Assembly (NCBI GenBank): GCA_946406115.1
Contig: OX291550.1
Location: 2,656,803 to 2,720,802, forward strand
From: Apoda limacodes
Taxonomy: Eukaryota; Arthropoda; Insecta; Lepidoptera; Limacodidae
Length of the DNA stretch: 64,000 nucleotides
Direction: 5' to 3'
Below the pieces are notes generated by a model. It made no database searches, was not told where the DNA came from, and saw only the letters and a program-made list of their open reading frames with translations. This document shows, in pieces, positions 1 to 11,395 of the stretch. The position numbers and the translations under genes are program-made. Every line of letters begins with the position of its first letter. Positions within the stretch are counted from its first letter, which is position 1.

Positions 1-207
1 ACAAGGGTGGTAATGCTAACTTCGGACTAATTCACGACAATTTCTCTTCTATTCAAATTCCAATTCCAAAAAATATTCACGGAGATACAAGGGTGGTAAT
101 GCTAACTTTACGGTCGCCTTCACATTAATCGGCTTTAAAAAATGAAAATCAATTTATATTCTTCACGACTAATTTACGAATAATTCACGACAATTTCTTT
201 TTTACTC
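1..207. repeat. short direct repeats at window start
   Basis: The 20-mer starting ACAAGGGTGGTAATG occurs at 1-20 and again at 87-106. Both copies are followed within about 100 bases by a version of AATTCACGACAATTTCT. This is a degenerate tandem duplication cut by the window edge. No gene is seen. Confidence 0.5.
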
Positions 208-1935
208 AGGGTCGGATTTTACAATCAGTTTTGAATCGTCAAAGTTATGACATATTATTTTTTGAACAATCCCACCTTTCCCTCCGGTTCACAATGTTGT
301 TGATTTCTACTAGTCTGGTCGAGAAGTGAGTTTTCTGCGAAAAATAGTTAGAACAAGTTTAAAAATATGGGGTTTGGTTTTTTGGATTCAGAATTTTATT
401 CTGAAAAAGGGGAATTTTGGATTTTTTTTGCTATTAAATATTGCAATTGTTATTAACAAAAAACGAAGAGAGAAAAAGGTGGTCTCCGTTTTTTAACAAT
501 AACTTCAAAAATATTAAAAAAAGCTCCATTTTGAAAAAAGATTCTAAAAGAGGAGAAAATTTCATAAAAAGTCTCAACTCCCGACATTGTAGTTCCATTA
601 TTTATAATTTTAATTTAACATTGAAAATAGCGCTCCGGGCGGCAGTTTCAACGTTGTGAAGTCGCCGCCAAACAAACTAAGCGTCAGAAAATATTTTTTT
701 ATAATATTTATTATCAATATAAAAATTTGAATAAATTATAGTATCATTTAGACACTTGAAGGAATACAATCCAGTTTACAAAAAAAATTTAACTTGATTT
801 TTGTTTAACTTATCCAATTGTTAATTAAGTTATTTTTCATGAACTTAAGATAACATAAAATCTATCATAAACGTTTAAATAATTTAGCTAAAAATCTTTT
901 TCCTCTTGGAGCTTACTCTGATATACTCAATAAACAAGATTCCATTATAAAAATTTGTTAAAGTTTTTTTATTTGTTTATAATGATTTTTCTAAGTTAAC
1001 AAAAAATGAAAAATCCGGAAAATGCAGTAAAAAAAATTTTTTTAAACAAATGATGTAAAAAAAATTTCAACTAAGCAATGTAATGTAAAAAATAGATTCA
1101 AAAACAGTGAAAATCAAATATTTCATAAAAAAAAATTTTTTAACTACATTTTCCGGATTTTTCATTTTTTTTAACTTAGAAAAATCATTATAAACAAATA
1201 AAAAAACTTTAATTAATTTTTATACCGGAATCTTGTTTATTGAGTATATCAGAGTAAGCTCCAAGAGGAAAAAGATTTTTAGCGGAGCGCTATTTTCAAC
1301 GTTAAATTAAAATTATAAATAATGGAACTACTTTCGAGACTTTTTTTTATGAAATTTCCTCCTCTTTTAGAATCTTTTTTCAAAATGGAGCTTTTTTTAA
1401 TATTTTTGAAGTTATTGTTAAAAAACGGAGACCACCTTTTTCTCTCTTCGTTTTTTGTTAATAACAATTGCAATATTTAATAGCAAAAAAATTCCAAAAT
1501 TCCCCTTTTTCAGATTTAAATTCTGAATCCAAAAAACCAAACCCAATATTTTTCAATTTGTTCTAACTATTTTTCGCAGAAAACTCACTTCTCGACCAGA
1601 CTATACCGAGAAGAAACCGCCAAGAAACTCGATAGTTACTCTTTAAAAAAAAATTATAAAATCTATAAATAAAATCATAGTTTTAAATAAAAATTTTAAG
1701 CTGTACAATTTTATATTATTCCATTTTAATTTAGTTTACCTATGCATCCTGTAATTGAGCATCTTCAGTCCCTAGGATTTTTATCATTAACATAGTCTGA
1801 AATATTGCTATATAAGTATGCTTTTTTACAAAGTACTTGTTTGATAAAAGATTAAAATTTATTTATTGATAGCTTTTGAATATTATTGGGAACTTTGTTG
1901 TAAAAGTGTATACATTGCTTCATAGTTGCTAAGTA
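208..1935 (-). mobile_element. LINE family 1, 3' fragment, split by a MITE
   Basis: The stretches 208-310 and 1607-1935 together match the last ~450 bp of the family 1 LINE seen at 11396-11860 and 62398-62860 on the minus strand. They include the 3' UTR and the decayed C-terminus of ORF2. The element is 5'-truncated near 1935 and carries the foldback MITE at 311-1603, so the LINE landed first. It is a non-functional relic. Confidence 0.8.
311..1603. mobile_element. foldback MITE with 3-bp TSD
   Basis: The ends are inverted: the left starts TAGTCTGGTCGAGAAG and the right ends with its exact reverse complement. The flanks are TAC at 308-310 and at 1604-1606. The empty site is visible in other LINE copies (near 11540), which read straight through TTCTAC-CGAGAAG, so insertion and target duplication are directly seen. 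Inversion continues for most of the element: 311-650 pairs with 1285-1603, and ~889-1050 pairs with ~1110-1278. About 245 bp at 645-888 of the left arm has no partner on the right. Each arm holds a 64-72 codon ORF that is the same sequence mirrored and is not a gene. The superfamily is not identified. Confidence 0.85.
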
Positions 1936-2054
1936 ATACTTCTGAATGTCTTACTATGAGAGTTCTTTACAATACTTACTATTGCTATTTGTCATATTTA
2001 CCAGATTTTCAAAAACAGAAAGCCATTATGATAGTCAAAAAAGAAAATTAATTT

Positions 2055-2515
2055 CGTTGGTTATTAGTTGAAAGTCGAAAGTTCTATCCTGGTAATCGAC
2101 GTTTTACCTAACATGCATCTGAACATCTCTTTGAACTACCTTGAACAACTGTTCCCACCATCCTCAACACCACAGCACTGTGAGAACAAAAAAACGCCAT
2201 TTTATAGCTTGAGGAATGCCAGCAGTTTTAACGTCCTGCCAGTTTATGTTTTTATGACCACTTGCTGCTCCTTACCTCCCTTCTTAGGGCCATTTAAAAA
2301 TGCTGTCAGTAGTGACTAGACTAACTTTATATAAATAGCTCTAAATGTAGCACATGTTAGCAGCTAAATCCAACACTTTCCATTACTTTAGGATATAGTG
2401 GTATAGGCATGCCGTCACGCCCTCTACACGATCGGTTGGTAAAGGTGCTTCAGGAACCTCATAGTGTCTAGACTCATACCTCTTGCAGATTACACATCGT
2501 GACACAAACCTTTTT
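2055..2515 (-). pseudogene. decayed BEL/Pao-like LTR retrotransposon integrase
   Basis: Read on the minus strand, the region gives recognisable integrase pieces in shifting frames. From 2515 downward there is FVSRCVICKRYES followed by VPEAPLPTDRV. Further on come an AGIPQAIKW piece and then GWWEQLFKVVQ. Order and spacing match the zinc-binding and core-to-C-terminal part of a BEL/Pao polyprotein. Several stops and frameshifts are present and no LTRs were found nearby. The family assignment rests on recognised motifs, not on a search. Confidence 0.6.
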
Positions 2516-3711
2516 TTATTACTGTCTTATATTAGTCATCCATAATGTGTTTGGTAGTTCCTTATTTTCATAATTTAACTCTAAACGTGTCTTAATTTGA
2601 AATAATCCCTGTTGGTCCATCATTGTTACTATCTGTTAAATTAAATTTACTTCGGTCTGTCAATAAACATTATGCTCTTTGTAGAAATTTAAACAAAAGC
2701 TCATCCAGGTATGTGTCAGATTGTGTCATTCACCAGAGGGCCATTAAGATATTGCCAGTGATGGTGTTCATGTATAATATATTTAGCACAAATTATGGCT
2801 TTTAATAAAATTGATAACACAACTACATGTCTAAATATGTTAATAAAAAAAAATTAATTTAGTGGTTTTTGCTGGCTATTCTCAGTGGACAACAAAGTAT
2901 TAAGCAGATAATAAAAATAATTATATTTAAAAATATTAGGGACCCTTATTAAATTTCTTGAACATAAATACATAAAAACATTTGAAAATTGATAAAAAAG
3001 GAGTCGCCACCGAGCAAAAATAAAATCTGTGTACACTTATAGAACATTTCACAAAGTGCCGCATTATGCAAAGTGTCTATAACGTAATGACGTAACTATA
3101 CGTGGTCCGGCGTCTCGGCGATTGCCTGCGCAGTCTCAGTGCGGCGACGTTCTGGTTTTGATAATATCACTGGTTATGTTTATATCTGATTTTCGTGTTT
3201 GTAAATATTTTTGATTACGATTTACTGTTAACATCGACACTGTAAGTATTTAAAGCGTTTTTATTATTTTTTTACAGCTTACCTATATCTGAATCTACTT
3301 CCCAGCAATTGTATTTAAGTCCTCCTTGATTCGGTTGTGAATTCTAAAACTTGTTTTACATCAATTAAGTTAAATTGTATATTATTAACAAGTAGGTACT
3401 GTAAGCTAAGTATGTAAACAAAAATAATCATACTCAGTATCCCTACGTTAAAGCATCATTCTAAGTTAAGCAGTTGAATATAAACTAAGAAAACAAACTT
3501 TAAAAAATATTTTGACTAACGTCAATAGAGAAGTTGATTTTTTTTGTGTTGATATTTTTAAATATCAATATCTAACTAATTATATTTTAAGATCACTAAC
3601 ATATCACATCACATCACAGTATCAGTCAATAAATGGATAAATAAATATTAAAACATTCTTTTAAATATTTTAAGGTTCTTTCTTTGTAAATCTTGTTGTA
3701 ATTGTTTCTTT
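2516..3711. other. unassigned AT-rich sequence with a GC-rich patch
   Basis: No convincing gene or element was recognised. At 3085-3245 base composition turns GC-rich, with an insect initiator-like TCAGTG at 3137-3142 and a perfect donor-like ACT/GTAAGT at 3242-3243. This could be an untranslated first exon, but nothing downstream confirms it. Confidence 0.3.
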
Positions 3712-4075
3712 TATGAAGCAGGTATTTTGTAAAAAGGCATACTATAATATTTCAGACTATGTAAATGATAAATATCCTTGGGACTGAAGATACTCAATTA
3801 CAGGATGCATAGGTAAACCAAATTAAAATGGAAATAATATAAAATTGAACGGCTTAATTTTTTTATTTAAAACATTGGTTGTATTTTTAGTTTTTATGAT
3901 GTTTTTTAAAAGAGTAACTATCGAGTTTCTTGCCGGATTCTTCTTGGTAGAAATCAACAACATTGTGAACCGAAGGTAGGGTGGGAGGGTTCAAAAAATA
4001 GTTTTTCATAACTTTGACGATTCAAAAGTGATTGTAAAATCCTAATTTAATTAAACCATTTTGACTTTGACTTAA
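3712..4075 (+). mobile_element. LINE family 1, 3' terminal fragment
   Basis: It encodes the last ~20 residues of family 1 ORF2 (YYNISDYVNDKYPWD then stop), followed by the family 3' UTR. It ends in a short TTTGAC tail at 4060-4072. The copy is 5'-truncated and in the opposite orientation to the copy at 208-1935. Confidence 0.8.
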
Positions 4076-4985
4076 AGTTCAAATAATATTTTAACTCTTA
4101 AAATATTGCAGTAGTGCTAGATAATCACAATTATTCTTACTATGATATGGTACTAAAGTAATTTCGAAACTCGATCATTCGTTTTTACTAGTCCACAATG
4201 ATCATTGTTCTTTACATATTTGTTTCGTTAAAATATAAAGCAAAAGTCGACACGATACGCAACTACGAAAATAAGAGTTCGAAGTTTAGTTCCGGAAGAC
4301 AAATAATATTTTTTTACCCACTCGCTCGGAAATGCTCTTTATCGTTCAAAATCTGCGTGGAAAAGCCATAAACTTCGATTTTTAATCTGTGAACTCTGCA
4401 GTCTGCCTCACAAAACGGACCATCCTTAGGTCTATTTTCACTTTGTATCGATGTTCCATCATTTTGTTTATTTATGGTTATTTAAACAAGTTTTACAACA
4501 GACAAAAGACCTTAGTTTCTTTTTGTCCCTCTCACACTTTGGGGACATTTCTTTCACATCTGGCTAGGAAATGCGCTGTACACTGTTCTGTCTATTGGAA
4601 AAGCCCACTTTATGGCCCAACGCAAATTTTTTATTTAATTTAATTCAATAAAACTTTTTGATTGTTTGCTATCAAGCAGCCAAGATATGTATTGAACACT
4701 TGAATTTACTAAAAACGGTATAAAAAGCCGACTGAGTTTTAGCGTAAAAGTACGGCTAACAAAAGTTGACTCCATACAGATAGACATTCAAAAGGCGCGT
4801 ACAGTTTTTTAGTACAGTTTGTTTCCAAAACAACTATGAACAGTTAATAGTAATTTGTTATGCAAGGCTGGGACGTTGCTTTTCGGCATGAGTGCCTGTC
4901 TATATTGAATACTGAGCAAGCGAAGGATTCAAAGATTGAACTCATGAGCGAAGTGAGTGGTTCAAAGGTTTAATCCTAAGCAAAG
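4076..4985. other. unassigned sequence, dispersed-repeat character
   Basis: No gene was recognised. Two loosely similar stretches (near 4330-4370 and 4560-4610) both read GGAAATGC followed by GGAAAAGCC. The part from 4890 carries GAGCGAAGTGAG-like words that recur near 5910, 40880 and 54575, suggesting an old dispersed repeat. Confidence 0.35.
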
Positions 4986-5235
4986 TGAGGGAGTCTGTGG
5001 CACAAAATTTTTCATCTCACAAATCGAGGTAAATATATACCTGCAAGATACAATAAAAACCATAATTAGTGTTAAATTACTTATGAATGGAACAAGTTTA
5101 CTTATTTAAGGTATTGATAACTTGATAACAACATTATAAGTCTCTGAAATAGATTGAGCGCCTCTTGTATGTCTGTATGTAGTCAACAAAACGCACTTTC
5201 AAAGGTACTACCCTATTTTTCGCGGGTAAATGTTT
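4985..5235 (+). repeat. ~250-bp repeat, copy A
   Basis: This segment, from TTTTTCATCTCAC to CGCGGGTAAA, is found again in the same orientation at 54636-54872. The two share long identical runs, for example around the ATTACTTATGAATGGAAC core. It is not recognised as a known element. Copy B lies ~100 bp upstream of a P450 exon-like remnant. Confidence 0.7.
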
Positions 5236-5324
5236 CTTTAATTATAACTTTAAGTTTATTTTGTAAAAGTAATATGTTAATAGTAAAAATAACCAAAATT
5301 ATGTTCCTAAACTTTATCTTGTTG

Positions 5325-5856
5325 TCTATACTATTATAAAGAGGAAAGATTTGATTGTTTGTTTGTATTGAATAGGCTCCGAAACTACGGGACTTATTTG
5401 AAAATTTCTTTTACCATTAGAAGCCGACATCATCCTTGATGAACATAGGCTACTTTTTACCGCGGGAAAATGCTTAATTCCTACGGGAAAACGGGTAATA
5501 GGACAACAGGTAGTAAGAATTTTCCTTCCGTACTTATCTTTTTCACATAACTTCTTAACGGCTGAACCGATTGGGTTGAAATTTTATATGGGTATTTCGA
5601 TGGTATCCTGAATGATTTAAAAAAAATTGGACCCGGTAGGTGGCGCTGCTGCCGGTATTTCAACTACTAAACGGCTTGACCGATTGGATTGAAATGTTGT
5701 ATGTGCATAACCATGGTTTCACAGACACGAATGTATTATGCTGTTAGATGGGAGAGATTTGATTGTTTGCTTTTTTTTCTATAATTTAGGAGTTGCCGTA
5801 AGAAACCTACGCCGATAACGAAATTTAGTGCGGGCGAAGCCGCTGGCAGAAGCTAG
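5325..5856 (+). mobile_element. non-autonomous Helitron
   Basis: The element starts TCTATACTATTATAAAGAGG and ends with a GC-rich hairpin (GCGGGCGAAGCCGCTGGC) just before a terminal CTAG followed by T. This is the layout of lepidopteran Helitrons, with a 5' TC and a 3' CTRR end. It has no TIRs and no Rep/helicase reading frame. The small ORF on the minus strand inside it is a by-product. Confidence 0.75.
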
Positions 5857-5869
5857 TATTTAATAATTT

Positions 5870-6275
5870 CAACAGAGAGCAGCAAAGAATGCAAGAATAG
5901 AATCCTGAGCGCAGCGAGGGTTGCAAAGTACCGAGATAAAAAAAAATCACATGTTTTGAACTCTAATTTGTACTATTGACTGCGAGAAAATAAAAATTAC
6001 TATATTTTACCTACTTTATCACATTTAAGTTTATATTCGGTAATTTTTACCGGGTGATAAGAGAACAATGACAAAAAACAACCACAATGACAATGAAAAG
6101 AATTTAGCAGTTAGTTCAATAGAAAAGAACCAAGTGGAATTGGTGGGGTGTGTTTTTTTAATAGCTTCATTTAGCCAGCCCGTAGTTACTTTCAACACGT
6201 TTTATTTTCTTTTTTTTCTTAATTCGTACAATTCATGCTTGTTCCAAATTCAAAATGTTTTTATTCTCTAACAAG
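5870..6275. other. unassigned sequence
   Basis: No element was recognised beyond a GAGCGCAGCGAGG word near 5910. A 67-codon ORF at 6068-6271 has low-complexity, AT-driven composition and no family signal. Confidence 0.3.
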
Positions 6276-6870
6276 CTGACTCGGCGAACTTCGTTCGGCC
6301 TAAGAGTCGATTCTTTAATTTTTTAGTTTTTTTTTTATTATGATACCTACTTAATTTTATTTTTACTTATTCCAAATTAAGTTATATTTTTATTAACAAA
6401 AGCTGTACCCGCGACTTCGTCCGCGTGGAATTTCATAAAAAAGTTAATTCGTTTATTTAGTGTTTGCATTTTTATTTTAATTATCATTTATTTTCATTTT
6501 TTTTTTCGTTCTGAGCCGAAGCAACAGGCAGCATTTGTGATATTGATTCGTTGGTGGGAGGCGTCCGACGTGACGGCCCAGTGGCATGCGCGTGAGCTGC
6601 GCGCGGTACTGGACAGTACTTGAACATTGCAACATTACTTTATTTTTCTAAAATAAAAGATTTTTTCTAAAATAAACGTAGCCTAAGTTACTTCTTATTA
6701 CATCAGCTACCTGCCAATAAAAGTCCCGTCAAAATCGGTCCAGCCAATTCAGAGATAAGCCGGAACAAACAGACAGACAGACTGACAAAAATTGTAAAAA
6801 ATGTTATTCTGGTGTATGTACCGTATATATATTTATATAACCGTTATTTCAATATTGGAAACAGACACTT
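6276..6870 (+). repeat. dispersed lepidopteran retroposon-like repeat
   Basis: The stretch contains the phrase CTGTACCCGCGACTTCG near 6402, then TCGGTCCAGCCAATTCAGAG near 6735 and GACAGACAGACTGACA, ending in a TATA-rich tail at 6830-6880. A related end occurs at 10215-10300. It is non-coding. The class (SINE or LINE 3' end) is uncertain. Confidence 0.55.
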
Positions 6871-7779
6871 CAATTTTATTTATATGTATAGATGACTTTT
6901 ATTCAGTGTTATCGATGAATAAGATTTCGAGTGGCAATGGTAAAAAATATATTATTATCTAGTATATGTACTTTTTGCTGTCTCAATAATTTATTTTACT
7001 CGATATGAAAAATTGTGTTTGTTACGCGTAAAATTATTTAAGTCTTGTGTCTTTGTATCCCTTGCTTTGCTCAGTATTCTATTTTTGAATTCAACTTACA
7101 TATCTCTAAATTAAATGAAGGCTGGAGGTCAGTGACAACTCAATGAGTCGTAGAAAATGATCAATTTGTGTGACCGAACATACACCCAATGACATTGACA
7201 GGGACATACAAGCGCTCGTCATTGATTATACGAGCAACTCATAGCACGCAATAACAAGATGGTATTACAAAAAAACATCAAAACATCCTAAGCCCATTTA
7301 GCATTCACATCACAACTGACTTTTATTAGTGTTATTACACAGGTTTGTGATGGAGCAGGAATTTGTTGACGATTCGTGTTTGTAAATCGTTTTACGCTTA
7401 TATTTTGATATGTCCAAGTATTACGTATTGACATATAAGCTTTTGCGTTCATTTTTTTTACCCTTTGTCATTAAATGTTAATTGCTGATCATTCAATAGC
7501 TTGTACGTATGTATTCGAAGAATGACAATTATAGTGTATATGTATCCAAAAAACGTATACATCGATTTTGTTCTCAACAGTTTTCTTGGGCTAAATGTTT
7601 TTTATTTATACGGAGCTTAAAATCTTGAAAGCATTTTAAAAAGTATCTTACGACACCCCACACATCTACATTGGGTACGCGAATGAAAATGTATTCTAGT
7701 TTAATGTATGAAGAACGTTATTTTTTTTCTCAATTTCAATACAAATATGTATGGCGATTTACATAGGTCACCTTGCTAT
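6871..7779. other. unassigned AT-rich intergenic sequence
   Basis: Six frames give no recognisable protein. The word TTCGTGTTTGTAAAT at 7374-7388 also occurs at 3193-3207, but the surroundings differ. Confidence 0.3.
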
Positions 7780-7900
7780 GAAACTTTACCACAATTGATG
7801 CAAATACGGGAAAATCATAAGGCTGTATGATATATGGACGGACGGACATAGTGAATCTAAATAGGTACAATTATTGTCATTTGGTTACGGAACCCTAAAC
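7780..7900 (+). repeat. family 5 dispersed element, 3' end
   Basis: The signature is ATGGACGGACGGACAT followed ~50 bp later by TTTGGTTACGGAACCCTAAA. This matches the end of the fuller copy at 18751-19178. The 5' part is missing. Confidence 0.6.
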
Positions 7901-8344
7901 ATAGCAACTCAGAGTTTTAACGACAAGATCAACGGAATAGATTCAAAATATTTATTTGTCGCGTTTCTATGATATATGTCGCCGCCATGCAGTCGGTTGA
8001 GGCCTCTTCGCAGGAACTCTATATTACCGAGCTGCAAATTAACTACGCCTAAAACGTGGAGTAGGAGTGTCGTGGTTTTATTTTTTGAAATAGGAAATTA
8101 AACACTTTGAAGAAATAATGGGCCGATCCTAAGCCACGTGTGTAAAATATTCTCAAGAGTTATAGTGAATCGGCTTGCCAACTGAGACCTGAAGACTTTC
8201 AGTCTCCGGAACAGAAAGATTTCGAAAAGTCACCGTAGACAACGTTAACAAATTTCGGAAGATTATACAATGGGCCGAATTAACAATCTCTGTAAAAGGC
8301 GATTTCTCACCTTTGATTCGCAGATAAAATCGTAGTAATGACTG

Positions 8345-8998
8345 AATAGTAGTAATCACTGCAGAATTCAGAAGAAATTTTGAACGGCATTAGCCATTTT
8401 TTTATACAAGTCGGTATCAAGATGAACTTAGACAAGACGAAGGTTAAATCTACACGTATACACGTTGACTTAATACCAGTTTTCGTCGGTAATTTCGCAA
8501 TGAACGCGGTTGTAGGATAAGTCTATGTAGTAAACAGACAAAAGAATTCAGTTATGCTGGACAGCATTTGGAAAGCTAGGTTAGGTCTTCAATGCTTAAA
8601 GACTAAGGTCATTAATAAATGCGCTTTGCCAGTCAAGACCAATGGCGTAGACACGTGTAAAGGATGCTCGGACTTTCTTTGAAGGATATGATCAGAAAGA
8701 AAGAGATTCGTTCCGTTTTCGTCACAGCCCACAGAATAAGCAAGCTGAGGAGGCAATGGTTAGACATATTTATCACAGAACCGAAGTTTCTTTGGGTAGA
8801 CGTATTTCAGAGTGGAGACTACGGAACTTTAAGCGCAGTGGGTTGTCCTCTAGCCTGGTAGATTGATGATCTGAAAAAGGTACCCGGAAATTCGCTGGAT
8901 TAGAATGGTGGAAGACCGAGTATGGTGACGTTACTTGTGAAAGGACTATGTAGCCTGTGGCCTAAACAATGGACTGATATAAGCTGATTGATTGATTG
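8345..8998 (+). pseudogene. RTE-type LINE, reverse transcriptase C-terminal half
   Basis: The translation gives QVGIKMNLDKTKV near 8415-8455, the RTE thumb-region motif. Later comes MLGLSLKDMIRKKEIRS at 8664 and following, the conserved RTE MLGVSLRDRIRNEEIR motif, and finally LCSLWPKQWTDIS near 8950. The 3' end is a TGATT repeat tail at 8980-9000. Frameshifts and stops are frequent. The element is 5'-truncated and non-functional. Confidence 0.75.
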
Positions 8999-9455
8999 CT
9001 TGATGGAAGGTATTTTTAGCAAGAATAGGTTAAAGTACTTACTTCTTTCTAAAAATCATTCATGGCTAGAGTAAAAAAATAACAATAAATTGTTGATAAG
9101 ATATAGTTGTTACAATCAACAACAAAAAAAAATAATTTAAAATCAAATCGTGATATCATTTAAATCGAGAGATACAATAAAACTGTGACGACAATTATGA
9201 AACGGACTAATAAGTCAATTAACCAGATATATATAAAGGAGATATTTTTTATTTTATTATGAGTCGTTGGTAAATTTAAAGATAAGTTTTTGTATTGTCA
9301 TTGTTAATTTCGATAAAGATAAAATTAAACTAACATTGCTTCAATAAATAGCCACTACTTGACAAATAAAAGATAATAAAAATATGAGCATTTAGTGTGC
9401 ACATAGTATTTGATTGCACGTTAACGTAATGATATTACCTGCAGAAACTAGATTG
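8999..9455. other. unassigned AT-rich sequence
   Basis: No gene or recognisable element is seen. Confidence 0.3.
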
Positions 9456-9918
9456 CAGCGTTGTGATGCGCGGAATGATGGGCTGAGAGAATCGTCTACA
9501 GTCACAAACTAAAGCCTAACGAACCCTTAAGTCTGAGGAGAGACTTTGCTTCCCTGTGTGTGTTTTTCCGATTTTATGACGGGATGTGTTCTGAGAAATT
9601 GTTCAGATAATGTTGCCTATAACTATTTTCTACCATCGCACCTCCCACCATCGACAGGGAATTTATCGTCACACTTTTAAACTTAAATGGTCACGTACCA
9701 TACGGTTTTAAAGGAATTTCCTCCCGCGAATGCTTAGGTTGTGGAATGCCAAGTTTTTCTCTTAGGACTTCAATATGGGGTTCTTCAAGAAAGAGTTTAT
9801 TAGATATTTAAAGGACTGGCAACGCACGAGTGATGTTCCTGGTTTTGCGAGCGTCCATAGGCCGCATGAGCGTTTACCATCAGGTTAGCTTGTTTCCCAT
9901 TTTAGTGGTAAAAAAAAA
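9456..9918 (+). mobile_element. LINE family 2, 3' fragment
   Basis: It matches the C-terminal end of family 2 ORF2 (PLSLRRDFASLCVF-type region) and the 3' UTR, ending TTTAGTGGTAAAAAAAAA at 9902-9919. Many substitutions and small indels make it an old copy. Confidence 0.8.
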
Positions 9919-9984
9919 TTATACCTCAGTTTAATATTTGGGATTTTTAACAAAACTGTAAGGCAGTTCATATAAGACACCTTT

Positions 9985-10305
9985 ATGTAAAATGTCATTA
10001 AAACCGATGCTATGTGCGGAATTATAATATTGTGGCACATAGATGGCAGGATATAATAAACTATTCTGGCTTACTCATACTCTTTATACATAAATTCAAA
10101 TTAACAATTCAATTTTTACACATTAAACTTGCATACGTTGTCTTCCATGACAACGCCATCTGCCGGGTTGATTTTTAAATATAAACCATCCAGGACGCCA
10201 CCCAAACGCATACAAAAAAATCATTCAAATCGGTCCAGCCGTTTAGGAGGAGTACAGTGACATACAGACGTACAGTAGAATTATATATATATATAAAGAT
10301 ATGAT
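9985..10305 (+). repeat. dispersed repeat ending in a TA-rich tail
   Basis: It contains AATCGGTCCAGCCGTTTAGG near 10228 and ends in a TATATATA run at 10280-10300. It is related at its 3' end to the repeat at 6276-6870. It is non-coding. Confidence 0.5.
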
Positions 10306-10307
10306 GA

Positions 10308-10640
10308 ATTGGTACAATAAAATTAATATGGATATTTATTTTATTACAAGTTGAAATACATTAATTCATTATGAGTTATTACAAATGTTTAATGTCAAAA
10401 ATTCATTTATGTCATAAAAAGCGTGATCAGTCAAAAATAATTTAAGTTTTTTTTTCAAAAATGTTGTCGTTCTCAATAACTGTAATGTCGTTGGGGAGTC
10501 CAGTGTAGATTTTAGGACCCATACTATATACCGATTTAGACATTCTCATCACACATGTTTGCCAATTTTAGTAACCTCTTATAGGTTCATTGTGAACTCA
10601 AAACAATAGATTCCTCCTTTCTGTGCGCATTTATGAATTT
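10308..10640 (-). pseudogene. LINE ORF2 C-terminal fragment and 3' UTR
   Basis: On the minus strand the reading gives MSKSVYSMGPKIYTGLPNDI, then FLTDHAFYDINEFL. This is the typical C-terminal tail of CR1/jockey-group reverse transcriptases. One frameshift lies in an A-run. It may belong to the same old element as the RT piece at 11125-11390. Confidence 0.65.
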
Positions 10641-11120
10641 AAATTATATATTTCGTTGTGCATTCTGTGTAGGTTTTGCAAAGTAAACGCGCGCCTGACG
10701 CCGTTTAAGATTCGTGCGACGCACTTCGTCAAAGTGCTTTAATATAAATTTTTGTAGGTTTTATGTCAAATATTTCTTTTTACATCTAAGGGTAATGTGT
10801 GTACATTGTTATTCAAATAATTAAATAATTTGTCGTTTTAAAAACCTTGACGGGGTCATTAAGGTTACGCGCGACCGCTTTTTGTTAGAAATGACCGCGC
10901 GCCCACTTAAAGGTTAACAGAGGTCTTGGTGGGCGGCCGCCCAAATTAAAATAAAGTATCTGTGTCTTTTTTTAATTATAGCAGTAGGCCGTTTGCTACA
11001 AACTACTATTTCAGTTCTGTTACATCATTTTTTAATTGAATTTCAAGGTTAGAAGATGAATTGCACGAGATTAAGTCACAGGCATTACATGTCACATGTT
11101 CAATTAACAGCATTAGGTAG
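10641..11120. other. unassigned sequence between two LINE pieces
   Basis: GC-rich words such as GGTTACGCGCGACCGC (near 10860) occur, but no protein or known repeat is recognised. It may be an insertion splitting one older LINE. Confidence 0.3.
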
Positions 11121-11124
11121 ATCA

Positions 11125-11390
11125 TTTACCTAGACCGAGAATGATATGATTGCCATAGCAGAACCCTGGGCTACGCCAATTTTTGAAGAGCCTTGTTCAG
11201 ACCTTATACGACCATTTATTAAAGTGACTATTTGGAGCCTGTTGCTGAGAAATTGTTTTATAAATATAAAGGCAGGACCTCTTCTTACACCCATGTGTTC
11301 AAATTTTAAATTCAATTTTTTTGTATTGTATTGTAAAAGACCCTTACGGCAGTTAACTTGTGGAATGATGTTAATTAAGAGCTGACCATT
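11125..11390 (-). pseudogene. LINE reverse transcriptase fragment
   Basis: The minus-strand frame gives MGVRRGPAFIFIKQFLSNR, then RSEQGSSKIGVAQGS. The latter is the GVPQGS region of reverse transcriptase with P replaced by A. The catalytic ADD box is absent. The family 1 LINE begins just beyond it at 11396. Confidence 0.65.
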
Positions 11391-11395
11391 ATTTT

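Noticed and set aside
441..1473. Two small proteins at 441-659 and 1279-1473
   Set aside because: They are the same sequence on opposite strands because of the MITE inverted repeat.
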